From NCBI RefSeq assembly GCF_003431975.1, contig NZ_CP027116.1, positions 3,844,001 through 3,908,000 on the forward strand: a stretch of DNA of 64,000 nucleotides, in the 5' to 3' direction. The stretch is from Bacillus pumilus. Its GTDB lineage: Bacteria > Bacillota > Bacilli > Bacillales > Bacillaceae. The notes below the pieces were generated by a model. That model saw nothing but the letters and a program-made list of their open reading frames with translations, made no database searches and had not been told where the DNA came from. This document shows positions 26,875 to 37,025 of the stretch, piece after piece. The first letter of the stretch is position 1, and each line of letters starts with the position of its first letter. The position numbers and the translations under genes were made by a program.

Positions 26875-27738
26875 TCACTCCATTGAAGATTTGTCATCTT
26901 TCTCTATATGATCAAGTGTTGAGCCATCAATGGCATTGATCAAATATTCTTCTTCTGTCTTTTTCTTTGAACCAGTGGATACGCCTTCAAGCTCGACTCG
27001 CCATACAGGCACCATGACCTGCGTGCTTGCACCTGGGTATTGCGTATAGTAGCCCAGCTCTACCTTTTTCACGGTCGTGTTTTGGCTCAGCATGTTTTGC
27101 GTATATAAGTCCTTCACGGTTTCAAGTGCTGGAACAAGGGTTTCTTTTCTCACTTCATTAATCGATGTCACCATTGACTGCTGATACGATACGACCTCGT
27201 TTTTATCATTTAGATCTAGGGTGATTTTTCCGATGGTTTCGGAGTCCTCAAGGCCCTCTTGGAAAATGTATTTCCCTTTATACGTTTGGAAAAAGACGAT
27301 TTTCCCTGACTCTTCATCAATACTCCACAGCTTATAATTCTTCCCATCCAACAAACGCTGGTTCACCAGGTTTGCCGCCGCTGTTTTGATATCTTTTTTC
27401 GGCAAGGCCACTGGTTTATTGAAGGTCATTTCAAGCAGCGTGACAGGATCATCTTTGTCTGTTTTCGGGAATGTGCTTTTCGCCTTTTGATCAGCTAATT
27501 CGTCGACATCCTTTTTCGTATATTGCTTCTTTTCAGCTGTAATGCGGTATCCAATCTTCGCTTCATCTGATAGATTGCCATATTTGATCCCGTCTGCCTT
27601 CATTTCTTCCAGCGTATCCGTTTTTTCGATAATCGCAAAATGATCGGTTGACCGTTTTTCAAAGTATTGAAATCCTAGAAAGATATCGAGAACGAGAAAG
27701 GCTAGGATAAAGATCGTTTTGGTCTTATTCCACTCCAT
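26875..27738 (-). CDS. yycI: YycI (WalI), membrane regulator of WalK
   Basis: A 287-residue protein with one N-terminal membrane helix (KTIFILAFLVLDIFLGFQYF) and an extracellular domain. YycI and YycH form a complex with WalK; in B. subtilis they restrain its kinase activity. The gene overlaps the end of yycH by 14 nt. No enzymatic motif is expected. The neighbours and size match the B. subtilis gene. Confidence 0.92.
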   Translation of the reverse strand: MEWNKTKTIFILAFLVLDIFLGFQYFEKRSTDHFAIIEKTDTLEEMKADGIKYGNLSDEAKIGYRITAEKKQYTKKDVDELADQKAKSTFPKTDKDDPVTLLEMTFNKPVALPKKDIKTAAANLVNQRLLDGKNYKLWSIDEESGKIVFFQTYKGKYIFQEGLEDSETIGKITLDLNDKNEVVSYQQSMVTSINEVRKETLVPALETVKDLYTQNMLSQNTTVKKVELGYYTQYPGASTQVMVPVWRVELEGVSTGSKKKTEEEYLINAIDGSTLDHIEKDDKSSME

Positions 27739-29104
27739 GATTCTCGCTCCCCTCTGTCAACAAATCATGCGATAGAATCACGGTTTTGCCGTTATATTTC
27801 ATACACCATACTGGCTCTAGCCAGACAAACATCGCTTGATCTTGATCTGATGGGGTTGAAGCAGCTTGATACGCCGGGAAAATTTGCTCAATTTTCTCCA
27901 GATCATCATATTTCGTCTGCTTGAGGATTAAGTCCTTCAGCTCTGTCCCATTCATCAGCTTGACCTGTTCACTCTGACTCGCTTTGTTGCCTAAAATATA
28001 GTTTGGACGCTTGTAATTCAAAATGTCATCATTCGCCCATTGTACTTCAAGAGAGGTCATCCCAAACGGATGCTTTGTACTGTTGACGATCGGCAGGCCA
28101 TCCATAAACATATTAAACGACAGCTGCTGATTGCTGTTGATGCCAAAGTATTGATAGTCATCGGTAAAACTCCCCGTATCATTGAAATATTTCACACTTC
28201 GCTTAATCAAATCTCCCGTTTGGAAGACGGTACTGCTGTTGATATTGCGGTGCTGATATTGGATGCGGTGGTCTTTTTGATTGGCTTCAAGACGGCTTGT
28301 GCCATCTGTGTACACCGTCCGATTTAAATTAGACTCCTCACCGACAAGACTCGGGTCCGTAAACAAGGCGTCCTTGAATTTACTTGTCTTAATCGTTTCG
28401 ATAAAGAACATTTTCGCTTCAAGCTGCTTTTGCTTTCTCGGAAGAAGGAAATCACGTTTCGAATTCGCTGAAAATGTATAGAGATCATAGCGCGGCATCT
28501 CGTTTTGAGCGGCTGCGATACTGTCCATCAAATTACGATAGTTAGCAGACTCTATTGTCAGCTCAAGCACCGTTTCCTTGCTGTATGAAACCAAATAGAC
28601 CTTCTTATTGGCCTTATCCTGCTGGGAGAACGGCACAATCATCCGATCAAACGAGTTGTATTCAATGGACTTGTTCGGCCATTTAAACAGGGCTTGGAAA
28701 ATATCAATCGGAATCGGATCATTGAACACAAGATCCAATGTCTTCCCTTGCCCTCCGCTTCCATAGAAGAAATTCTTAAATTTCTGCTCGGAATATTGAT
28801 CTGACACATCCGAAATCTCTTTCACATCCCAAAGGCTCACGTCATTCCAGAAGTTTTGAAAGAGTTCCTTTTGATCCACTTTCAAATGCTCCCCATTTGA
28901 ATGGATGAACATCTCACGCGGCTTTACGACATCAATGAGGCTTTTAGGCTCGTCGCTTGAAATCTTCTTCGTTTCCACGACCTTTGTGCCGGCATCTGCC
29001 TGGTCCTGCATGACGGGCTGGAACATCCAAATATTCCACGTAAATACAAGACTGATCGCAATTAGGATTGTCAATATTATGGTTTTAAAGGTCTCACGCT
29101 TCAT
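27725..29104 (-). CDS. yycH: YycH (WalH), membrane regulator of WalK
   Basis: A 459-residue protein with an N-terminal membrane helix (ETFKTIILTILIAISLVFTW) and a large extracytoplasmic domain that works with YycI to control WalK. I take the start at the ATG at 29104 (MKRETFKT), matching the B. subtilis N-terminus and preceded by AAGAGG. The ATG at 29128 adds eight residues of no homology. The start overlaps the end of walK by 11 nt. Confidence 0.92.
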   Translation of the reverse strand: MKRETFKTIILTILIAISLVFTWNIWMFQPVMQDQADAGTKVVETKKISSDEPKSLIDVVKPREMFIHSNGEHLKVDQKELFQNFWNDVSLWDVKEISDVSDQYSEQKFKNFFYGSGGQGKTLDLVFNDPIPIDIFQALFKWPNKSIEYNSFDRMIVPFSQQDKANKKVYLVSYSKETVLELTIESANYRNLMDSIAAAQNEMPRYDLYTFSANSKRDFLLPRKQKQLEAKMFFIETIKTSKFKDALFTDPSLVGEESNLNRTVYTDGTSRLEANQKDHRIQYQHRNINSSTVFQTGDLIKRSVKYFNDTGSFTDDYQYFGINSNQQLSFNMFMDGLPIVNSTKHPFGMTSLEVQWANDDILNYKRPNYILGNKASQSEQVKLMNGTELKDLILKQTKYDDLEKIEQIFPAYQAASTPSDQDQAMFVWLEPVWCMKYNGKTVILSHDLLTEGSENHGVE

Positions 29105-30932
29105 CCCAATCATCCTCTTGTTCTTCATTGTACGGAAGGGTAAAGGTCACTGTTGTTCCTTTTCCTTCAACGCTGTCAGCCCAAATATCTCCGCCATGAG
29201 CCTGAACCATTTCTTTTGCAATCGCAAGGCCTAGGCCGGTTCCACCAAGCTTTCTTGTTCTCGCCTTATCCACTCGATAAAAACGTTCAAAGATTTTATC
29301 CATATCCTTCTTCGGAATGCCGATTCCTTCATCTTTGACGCTGAATAATACAAGACCCTTCTCCTCATCCAGATCAACCGTAAACGTGATATGTCCACCC
29401 TCTGGAGAGTATTTCATGGCATTGGAAATGATATTATCGAGCACCTGTGTGATTTTATCTTGATCGATCTCCACATATAATTCACGCTGCGGCAGGTTTC
29501 GGATAAAATCGACGTGCTGTTCCTTCGTCATTTCAAAACGATCAATGACCAATGAGATAAATCTGATAAAATTCGTCCATTCACGGTTGAATTGATAATC
29601 CTTGCTGTCAAACTTAGACAGCTGCAGCAGGTCATTGACAAGCCGGATCATGCGCTCTGTTTCATTTTGTGTGACACTGAGGAATCTTGGCGCAAGCTCT
29701 TTATCACCAATCGCCCCTTCAGCCAGTGCCTCAAGATAGCTTCGCATCGTCGTCAGCGGTGTGCGCAGCTCATGTGATACGTTTGCAACGAATTCACGGC
29801 GTTCTGCATCAATTTTCTCCTGCTCTGTGACGTCATAAATGACTGCAATTAAACCATCAATCTTCCCATGCTCTTTCTGAATCACTGAGAAATTTACACG
29901 TAAAACAGATAGCTGATCTTCGCGTTCGATTTCTAGCAGCATGGAATCTTGATTTTCAACTAAATCTTCAAAGGTATGCGTGTCCTCAAGGCCCAGTAAG
30001 GACGTGATCGGCATCTCTAGTGCTGTTTCACGTGAAACGTTCAAAAGCTCTAGTGCCGGGCTGTTTAATAGAATAATGGCACCGTTTTGATTCGTGGCGA
30101 TGACACCATCCGTCATATAGGCAATAACAGAAGAAAGCTTCTTACGCTCACCCTCTGTCATGAGCTGCGCTTCCTCCAGCTCTCTCGTCAGATGGTTAAA
30201 GGTCGTTGCAAGCTGGCCAATCTCGTCATGTCCATACTTTCGGACCTTCCTAGAAAAGTTCCCTTTGGCAAGCTCGATCGCCTGTTTTCTCATATCTGAA
30301 ATAGGATGAGTGATCGTTCTGAAGATGAAGATCCCAAGGAGTGCAGTCGTTCCAAGGGCGATTAGTGTGCCCGTCGCCAAAATGGTGTTAATGGTTCGCA
30401 TTTGGTTAAACACGCTCTCCATTGATGACACAACATAAATCACACCGACCGTTTCTTGGTTTTCATTTTTCACGGCTGTCGCAGAAATACGCACCCGTTT
30501 ATTTGATTCTGGGTCATAGAATTTCTTTTCATAGTCTTTGCCCACTGCGAAAATCCGGCTAATGATTTGATCTGTGATTTTCTTGCCAGCAATCTCCTGA
30601 CTGCCATTATTCACAGAGGCAATCACCTCTCTGCTTTCGTCAATATAGCTGACTTCAGAAATTTCATTAGACTCGTCTTTGTTGTTAAAGTCGTTTAATA
30701 TCTTTTGAGCATCCTCTTTTAATTCTGCCTTGCTTTTCGATGAATCTTGTTCTAGGTAATACGATAACGAGTAGATTCGCTGATTCAAGGAATTATCATA
30801 TGAATTGATTAAGGACTGCTCTAGCTGCTTCACAAAGTACACACCAATGATCTGCATGGCGACGATGATCAGCAGCACGTAAATTAAGGTCAATTTGAAA
30901 TGAATCGAGCGAAAAAAACCTACTTTACTCAT
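29094..30932 (-). CDS. walK: WalK (YycG), essential sensor histidine kinase
   Basis: A 612-residue kinase with two membrane helices (about 14-32 and 183-204), an extracellular PAS-like loop, a HAMP domain (about 205-258), a cytoplasmic PAS (about 260-370), a HisKA domain with phospho-His near residue 387 in VSHELRTPLTT, and an HATPase domain with N box NAMKYS, G1 DEGIGIP and G2 GGTGLGLAI. With WalR it controls cell-wall hydrolase genes and is essential in bacilli. A parS-like sequence is embedded in the coding region (30024-30039). It starts 7 nt after the walR stop. Confidence 0.97.
   Translation of the reverse strand: MSKVGFFRSIHFKLTLIYVLLIIVAMQIIGVYFVKQLEQSLINSYDNSLNQRIYSLSYYLEQDSSKSKAELKEDAQKILNDFNNKDESNEISEVSYIDESREVIASVNNGSQEIAGKKITDQIISRIFAVGKDYEKKFYDPESNKRVRISATAVKNENQETVGVIYVVSSMESVFNQMRTINTILATGTLIALGTTALLGIFIFRTITHPISDMRKQAIELAKGNFSRKVRKYGHDEIGQLATTFNHLTRELEEAQLMTEGERKKLSSVIAYMTDGVIATNQNGAIILLNSPALELLNVSRETALEMPITSLLGLEDTHTFEDLVENQDSMLLEIEREDQLSVLRVNFSVIQKEHGKIDGLIAVIYDVTEQEKIDAERREFVANVSHELRTPLTTMRSYLEALAEGAIGDKELAPRFLSVTQNETERMIRLVNDLLQLSKFDSKDYQFNREWTNFIRFISLVIDRFEMTKEQHVDFIRNLPQRELYVEIDQDKITQVLDNIISNAMKYSPEGGHITFTVDLDEEKGLVLFSVKDEGIGIPKKDMDKIFERFYRVDKARTRKLGGTGLGLAIAKEMVQAHGGDIWADSVEGKGTTVTFTLPYNEEQEDDWDEA
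30024..30039 (+). promoter_or_regulatory. parS-like site inside walK
   Basis: TGTTTCACGTGAAACG matches 15 of 16 positions of the parS consensus, with the last base different. The palindromic core TTTCACGTGAAA is intact. B. subtilis has several parS sites near oriC. Confidence 0.75.
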
Positions 30933-30939
30933 AAGAATC

Positions 30940-31647
30940 TTAGTCCTGCTCTGGGTTTCTTAAATAGTAGCCGACGCCTCGTCTTGTCACGATCCAGCTC
31001 GGGTGGCTAGGGTTGTCTTCAATTTTCTCACGAAGACGGCGGACTGTGACGTCTACTGTACGGACATCCCCGAAGTAATCGTAGCCCCAAACGGTTTGCA
31101 GCAGATGCTCACGTGTCATGACTTGTCCAATATGCTTCGCTAAGTAATGAAGCAATTCGAACTCTCGGTGCGTTAATTCAATCGTTTCCTCACGCTTAGA
31201 TACCACATAAGCATCTGGGTAAATGACGAGTGATCCAATTTCAATATCATTTGATTCAGATTCATCCTCTGTCTGAGGCGTAGCAATTTGTCTTCTCAAA
31301 TTCGCTTTCACACGGGCAAGCAGCTCACGCGTGCTGAATGGCTTCGTCACATAATCATCTGCGCCAAGCTCCAGACCGATGACTTTATCAATTTCAGAGT
31401 CTTTTGCTGTCAGCATGATAATCGGCATGTCATATTTCTTTCTCACTTCACGGCAAACTTCAACGCCATCTTTGTTTGGCAGCATAATGTCGAGCAGAAT
31501 GATGTCCGGCTTGATTTCTTCTACCATATCAAGGGCTTCATTTCCGTCATACGCACAATGAACCTCATAGCCCTCTTTTCTTAAGTTAAACTCCAATATA
31601 TCAGCAATCGGTTTTTCATCATCTACGACAAGAATCTTTTTTTCCAT
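30940..31647 (-). CDS. walR: WalR (YycF), essential response regulator
   Basis: A 235-residue OmpR-type response regulator. The receiver domain has acidic residues D9, D10, phospho-Asp53 (LLDIML) and Lys in LTAKD; the C-terminal winged helix contains [19 protein letters not shown]. The start ATG at 31647 (MEKKILVV) follows AGGAGG 8 nt upstream and gives the same length as B. subtilis WalR. The frame could start at 31674, but without homology. First gene of the walRK-yycHI-walJ-htrC operon. Confidence 0.97.
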   Translation of the reverse strand: MEKKILVVDDEKPIADILEFNLRKEGYEVHCAYDGNEALDMVEEIKPDIILLDIMLPNKDGVEVCREVRKKYDMPIIMLTAKDSEIDKVIGLELGADDYVTKPFSTRELLARVKANLRRQIATPQTEDESESNDIEIGSLVIYPDAYVVSKREETIELTHREFELLHYLAKHIGQVMTREHLLQTVWGYDYFGDVRTVDVTVRRLREKIEDNPSHPSWIVTRRGVGYYLRNPEQD

Positions 31648-31740
31648 TGTGATTTCCTCCTGCATTTTTAGCATCTATGTCATTCCATTTTGCATGTCTC
31701 ATTAGACCTTTTTCGTTGGAGCGAAAAAGGCTCACTGTCT

Positions 31741-31746
31741 ATTATA
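31741..31746 (-). promoter_or_regulatory. walR: Probable -10 element of the walR operon
   Basis: On the minus strand a TATAAT lies 94 nt upstream of the walR start. The -35 position (TTTATC) is a weak match. It is the best sigma-A candidate in the gap. Confidence 0.4.
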
Positions 31747-31903
31747 ACGTTTTACGTGGCAAAGATAAAAACAATAACGGCTTTCTTTTCTAGTAAACGT
31801 TGGATAGGAAGTCACGTCTCAAAGAAATGTTAGCTTTTTTCCTTTTTTATTGAAACTTTTCCAGTCACCAATCGTCTATATAGATGTAACGTCTTCTTCT
31901 TAT

Positions 31904-31941
31904 GGAGCCGGGCCCTACCTAGGTCCGGCTTCTCCCTTTTT
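31904..31941 (+). terminator. Orphan hairpin with T-rich tail between walR and the tRNA cluster
   Basis: GAGCCGG pairs with CCGGCTTC around a GC-rich loop on the plus strand, followed by CCCTTTTT. No plus-strand gene precedes it. It could end an antisense or small RNA, or be a structural element of the walR leader region. Confidence 0.4.
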
Positions 31942-31962
31942 ATGCCTTCTTTTCATAAAATA

Positions 31963-31991
31963 AAAACGCACCTGCGATTGCAGATGCGTTT
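31963..31991 (-). terminator. Terminator of the tRNA operon
   Basis: Minus-strand AAACGCATCTGC pairs with GCAGGTGCGTTT, followed by TTATTTTA, immediately downstream of tRNA-Phe. Confidence 0.8.
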
Positions 31992-31996
31992 GGAAG

Positions 31997-32069
<73 letters not shown>

Positions 32070-32099
32070 ATCATCAAAAAGATGAATATGTATAAATGG

Positions 32100-32173
32100 C
32101 GGTCCGGACGGGACTCGAACCCGCGACCTCCTGCGTGACAGGCAGGCATTCTAACCAACTGAACTACCGGACC
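32100..32173 (-). tRNA. tRNA-Asp (GTC)
   Basis: A 74-nt cloverleaf: acceptor GGTCCGG with CCGGACC, discriminator G, anticodon GTC in CTGTCAC, T arm GGGTTCGAGTCCC. CCA is not encoded. Confidence 0.97.
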
Positions 32174-32255
32174 TCAGTAACTTGCCCGAAAAAGCAATCG
32201 TGGTGCTCCTTCAAGCAAGTGAGGAAAAAATTAGCTTAACGCTAAAGTAAATCAA

Positions 32256-32327
32256 TGACCCGTACGGGATTCGAACCCGTGTTACCGCCGTGAAAGGGCG
32301 GTGTCTTAACCGCTTGACCAACGGGCC
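32256..32327 (-). tRNA. tRNA-Glu (TTC)
   Basis: A 72-nt cloverleaf: acceptor GGCCCGT with ACGGGTC, discriminator A, anticodon TTC in CTTTCAC, T arm GGGTTCGAATCCC. CCA is not encoded. Confidence 0.97.
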
Positions 32328-32333
32328 AATACA

Positions 32334-32409
32334 TGGTGAGCCATGAAGGACTCGAACCTTCGACCCTCTGATTAAAAGTCAGATGCTCTACCAACTGAGC
32401 TAATGGCTC
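32334..32409 (-). tRNA. tRNA-Lys (TTT)
   Basis: A 76-nt gene with encoded CCA: acceptor GAGCCAT with ATGGCTC, discriminator A, anticodon TTT in CTTTTAA, T arm GGTTCGAGTCC. First gene of the Lys-Glu-Asp-Phe cluster, the same set and place as trnY in B. subtilis. Confidence 0.97.
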
Positions 32410-32523
32410 TCGGTTTGTGAAAAGTAATTCTGAAGAAGTTGTATTGCGTCAAACCAATCGCTTTAAAAAAGCTGGAACATCGCATCCTAACAAGTTTCAG
32501 AGACCTTTGCAACAACGAGATTT

Positions 32524-32553
32524 ATAATATCATAGAATAATTACATATGGCAA
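32524..32553 (-). promoter_or_regulatory. Probable promoter of the tRNA cluster
   Basis: On the minus strand TTGCCA (32553-32548) and TATTAT (32529-32524) are separated by 18 nt, about 115 nt upstream of tRNA-Lys. Confidence 0.5.
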
Positions 32554-32752
32554 TACGTTTTTCGACATTTTTTTAAAAAAAGTGTCGGATTTGAAATCTC
32601 CTGCCAAAGCCTCCAATCTTGCAACCGCCTTCAATTTTGATGCATCTTTTCCATCACCCTTGCCTATTCAAGCACATAGAAACGTTTTAAGCCGCTCGAA
32701 AATGGTTATACATGAAACAAGTGACATTGTGATTGAAAAAGGAGGAAGCAGT

Positions 32753-33277
32753 ATGAGTTCATTCAAATTAGGAGATAAAATGCCCAATTTTTCACTTCCA
32801 ACCATTCAGGGCGAACATATTGATTTTCACAAACATTTAGAGGAGCATCAAAGCTGGCATCTCATCGTCTTCTTTAGAGGATCTTGGTGCCCAGTATGTG
32901 TAGAAGAGTTAAAAGAGCTTGAACAGCAGCAATCATATTTTCAAGACAAGGATATCCACTTAATGGCGATTTCAACGGATAACTCTGATGACTTGAAGGA
33001 ATTTGCAGATAAAGAAGGGCTATCCTTCCCGATCATGTCTGACAAAGACCTTACTTCATTAAAAGCATATGAAGTCCACTATCACGGAGAAGACGCTCCT
33101 TATGAAGATCACGGAGTTCACGGGGAACCTGCCTATTTCTTATTAAATGATAAGGGCCAAGTCCTCTATCAGCAAAGACAAACAAGCCCGTTCGGCAGAC
33201 CGCATGCCAACGAACTGCGCAAAATCATTCAGTACATCCGCAAAAACTTAAAAGGCCAGTATAAAAGCGTGAAATAA
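32753..33277 (+). CDS. Peroxiredoxin / redoxin family protein
   Basis: A 174-residue AhpC/TSA-type thioredoxin-fold protein. The active site is FRGSWCPVCVEEL (Cys pair CPVC about residues 45-48), followed by LMAISTDNSDDLKEFADKEGLSFPIMSDKD. It would reduce peroxides or act as a thiol oxidoreductase in the cytoplasm; there is no signal peptide. Start ATG at 32753 follows AAAGGAGG 8 nt upstream. The open frame extends back to 32582, but that part lacks homology and a ribosome binding site. Monocistronic, ending in a strong terminator. Confidence 0.85.
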   Translation: MSSFKLGDKMPNFSLPTIQGEHIDFHKHLEEHQSWHLIVFFRGSWCPVCVEELKELEQQQSYFQDKDIHLMAISTDNSDDLKEFADKEGLSFPIMSDKDLTSLKAYEVHYHGEDAPYEDHGVHGEPAYFLLNDKGQVLYQQRQTSPFGRPHANELRKIIQYIRKNLKGQYKSVK

Positions 33278-33279
33278 GA

Positions 33280-33310
33280 AAGAAGCCCTCCTGACGAGGG
33301 CTTCTTTTAT
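33280..33310 (+). terminator. Bidirectional terminator
   Basis: AGAAGCCCTC pairs with GAGGGCTTCT around CTGAC, followed by TTTAT. It sits between the convergent peroxiredoxin and small membrane protein genes. Confidence 0.85.
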
Positions 33311-33516
33311 GAATTCCTTTTATTATATAACCGGTCTGCGGCGAAAAAGACAAGAAGACCCGACATGAGAATGACAAAGGTGACGGGTGGTTTATCCTCC
33401 TGAAAATACGTATACAGTGCATGTCCTCCTAATGCGAGAAGATAAAAGATAAATGCCGGCACAGCTGCTTTATGTGCATTCGCTTGTTCTCTTTGCGTAC
33501 TTTTTTTGAAAAACAA
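33307..33516 (-). CDS. Small two-helix membrane protein
   Basis: A 69-residue protein with two hydrophobic stretches (AAVPAFIFYLLALGGHALY and VTFVILMSGLLVFFAADRLY) separated by a charged loop. It begins with TTG at 33516, 15 nt after the DUF418 gene, with AAGGGG about 10 nt upstream, so it is probably cotranscribed with it. I do not recognise the family. Function unknown. Confidence 0.6.
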   Translation of the reverse strand: MFFKKSTQREQANAHKAAVPAFIFYLLALGGHALYTYFQEDKPPVTFVILMSGLLVFFAADRLYNKRNS

Positions 33517-33531
33517 TGTAACGATTCCCCT

Positions 33532-34665
33532 TTATGCTGCTTTTTTCTTCGTCACCCGGCGAAGTGCCTGCGAACGAATATATTCCACCGGACCCATTCT
33601 CCAAACCTTTAGACAAAATGCTGAAATGGCGATTTGCAGAAGTGAAATGAGCAGCCATGCCAATACGATAAGAGGGGCGTTGATTTGTCCGCCAAGACCC
33701 AATCCCCAGCTATAAAAAAGTACCGAGCAGATGATATTTTGCAGGATGTAACAGCTGAGCGCCATTTTGCCTACATATTCAAACCAATTCCACATAAACC
33801 ATGACTCCCTGTGTACCAGAAGTTTCGCAATGACAGCAATATAGAAAAGTGAGAGGAATGGTGAAAACGCATAGCGCACCACGAATTCCACTATTTCATT
33901 TGGCACAAAGACGAGTGCATTCAGCGGTAGACCAATCCATAAACCGATTCGGAATAATGTTTTCCGCAGAGAACGCCCGCGTTCATTTTCATAAAATACA
34001 CCAGCTCTCATCATCCGAACACCTAATAAGAACAGAAATGTGTTCATTGGGATGATGAAGATCGCTTCTTCTCGGTACATGAAAAAGTGTTGTAATCGTT
34101 CTTGAACCTGCGAGATCCATGTCTCTGGCAGCTGCTCTTCCAGAGCGGGTTCACTAACTTGATCATACGATGCTGTTTCCATTTCAGACAGGGCGAACAC
34201 CGTCAGACATGACAGAACGATCAAATGAATGACTCCAGAGAAGAGCATACCCTTTTTGATGCGCCGATTCCCTCCTCGTACAATAAATGCCACAAGCAAA
34301 CCGGTCACAGCGTAGCTCATGAGCACATCATATTCCATCACAAGTGCAAAATGGACAAAGCCTTCGATCAATAAAAATAAAAGAATCCATAAATATGTAC
34401 CTGGCCAAGGCGTGTTTTTTCTTTTGGCCTGCTGGTATTTCAGCTCTAGCCCTACACCAAACATAATCGTGAGCAGCGATAGCATTTTCCCATAGACGAA
34501 CATGGAAACAAGGCTTTCTAAAAAACTGCCATTCTCATATTCATCTGCAATCTGATCTGTCGCAAAGGTGTCCCCTGCATACGCAAAAAACCAGACGTTC
34601 GTTCCCAATGTGCCTAATATGGCGAAACCTCTTAAAATATCTAATAATCTTATTCTTTCTTTCAC
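33532..34665 (-). CDS. DUF418-family membrane protein
   Basis: A 377-residue integral membrane protein with about ten hydrophobic segments. It starts RLLDILRGFAILGTLGTNVW, and near the C-terminus has VGKMALSCYILQNIICSVLFY and PVEYIRSQAL, the hallmarks of the DUF418 (YeiB/YxaH-like) family. That family is related to acyltransferase-3-like and predicted transporters, but its role is unknown. The start is a GTG at 34665 with AAGGAG upstream. It is followed by the small membrane protein gene. Confidence 0.85.
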   Translation of the reverse strand: MKERIRLLDILRGFAILGTLGTNVWFFAYAGDTFATDQIADEYENGSFLESLVSMFVYGKMLSLLTIMFGVGLELKYQQAKRKNTPWPGTYLWILLFLLIEGFVHFALVMEYDVLMSYAVTGLLVAFIVRGGNRRIKKGMLFSGVIHLIVLSCLTVFALSEMETASYDQVSEPALEEQLPETWISQVQERLQHFFMYREEAIFIIPMNTFLFLLGVRMMRAGVFYENERGRSLRKTLFRIGLWIGLPLNALVFVPNEIVEFVVRYAFSPFLSLFYIAVIAKLLVHRESWFMWNWFEYVGKMALSCYILQNIICSVLFYSWGLGLGGQINAPLIVLAWLLISLLQIAISAFCLKVWRMGPVEYIRSQALRRVTKKKAA

Positions 34666-34750
34666 TAGAACGCTCCTTCCCCCTATACAGTTATCATATT
34701 TTGGTAATGACCGGAAGCCTGTTCTACTGAAATTAAGAAATATTTAAACA

Positions 34751-34788
34751 AAAAAACACCAGTAAAATGTGCAATTTTACTGGTGTTT
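34751..34788 (-). terminator. purA: purA terminator
   Basis: Minus-strand AAACACCAGTAAAAT pairs with ATTTTACTGGTGTTT and is followed by TTTT, 14 nt after the purA stop. Confidence 0.9.
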
Positions 34789-34801
34789 GATCAGTCTATG
34801 A

Positions 34802-36121
<1,320 letters not shown>

Positions 36122-36176
36122 TTATCTCTTTCAAACACATTTATTTTATCAATGCAAAACGAAAAAGTCAACGTGA

Positions 36177-36219
36177 AATCCGAACATTAATATCTCGAAA
36201 TCAAATTTTGTTCGTTTTA
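36177..36219 (-). promoter_or_regulatory. purA: PurR binding site (PurBox pair) upstream of purA
   Basis: Two inverted boxes matching AWWWCCGAACWWT are present: AAATCCGAACATT (36177-36189) and, in inverse orientation, TTTGTTCGTTTTA (36207-36219, one mismatch). They are 17 nt apart, the spacing known for Bacillus PurR sites. They lie about 85-130 nt upstream of the purA start. Confidence 0.85.
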
Positions 36220-36301
36220 AATGTGAGAAAAAGCGCTTTAATCACTTCGTAAGTAGTTAAAAAGGGAGATTTTGAGTAAAAACAACGATTTTGAGTATTC
36301 T

Positions 36302-36889
36302 CTATTTCGATTGATTTTCAATCAACTGAATCATCGAGCTTGCCATAAAATCAGGTGAGTAAGGTCTTCCTGCCCTCAGCCACCATTCAGCCGTTCCAGC
36401 ATAAGCCGACATGACGAATTGCTTCTGCATGTCGATAGGAACGAGTTGCGAATCAGGCTTTGAACCTGCGACCTCCTCTACCCCTAAAGAAAAGCTTTCC
36501 TCAAAAAAAGCACGAACCGTTTGACGAATATTGAGCTCTCGGCCTCTTTTCAAGAGAATTTGATACTCCTCTTCATGTTCCTGCAAATGCTGATAAAATC
36601 GAAAAATATACACATAAGCTGCATGCCCTTCTTTCCAATCTCCTTCCGATACAGGAGCAAAAATGGTCTCTTTCATCACATCGAACATCTCACCCATTAC
36701 CTGCTGGGCAAGATCAAATTTATCCTCATAATGCTGATAAAAGGTCGTCCGGTGGATGCCTGCCCTCTTCGTTAAATCCTGTACAGAGATCTTTCCCCAC
36801 TCTTTCTCTCTTAATAATTGAAATAACGCTTTTCTTAATTGCTGCTTCGATTCCGTCGCGCGCTTATCCCCTCTGTAGCAGTCCGCCAC
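36302..36889 (-). CDS. TetR/AcrR-family transcriptional regulator
   Basis: A 195-residue repressor-type protein. The helix-turn-helix is ISVQDLTKRAGIHRTTFYQHYEDKFDL in the first 60 residues, and the C-terminal helical region fits a ligand-binding domain. Start is taken as the GTG at 36889 with AGGGGAG 7 nt upstream. The frame can extend to a TTG at 36919, but its nearest ribosome binding site is 27 nt away. It is divergent from the P450 gene and probably controls it. An inverted repeat between the two is a candidate operator. Confidence 0.85.
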   Translation of the reverse strand: MADCYRGDKRATESKQQLRKALFQLLREKEWGKISVQDLTKRAGIHRTTFYQHYEDKFDLAQQVMGEMFDVMKETIFAPVSEGDWKEGHAAYVYIFRFYQHLQEHEEEYQILLKRGRELNIRQTVRAFFEESFSLGVEEVAGSKPDSQLVPIDMQKQFVMSAYAGTAEWWLRAGRPYSPDFMASSMIQLIENQSK

Positions 36890-36916
36890 AAGCCGCTCTC
36901 CCCTTCCTCTTTTCTT

Positions 36917-36939
36917 CAACAGATTTCGTCTTTCTGTTG
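36917..36939. promoter_or_regulatory. Candidate operator between TetR and P450 genes
   Basis: CAACAGA and TCTGTTG form a perfect 7-bp inverted repeat with a 9-bp spacer, in the divergent intergenic region. Repeats of this size are typical TetR-family binding sites. Confidence 0.45.
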
Positions 36940-37025
36940 GTTGAATCCTCCAGGCTGATGAAGTAACTTTAATCTAACACAATGAAAAAAAGGAATCATC
37001 TGACAACCTATAAGGAGTGATGACC

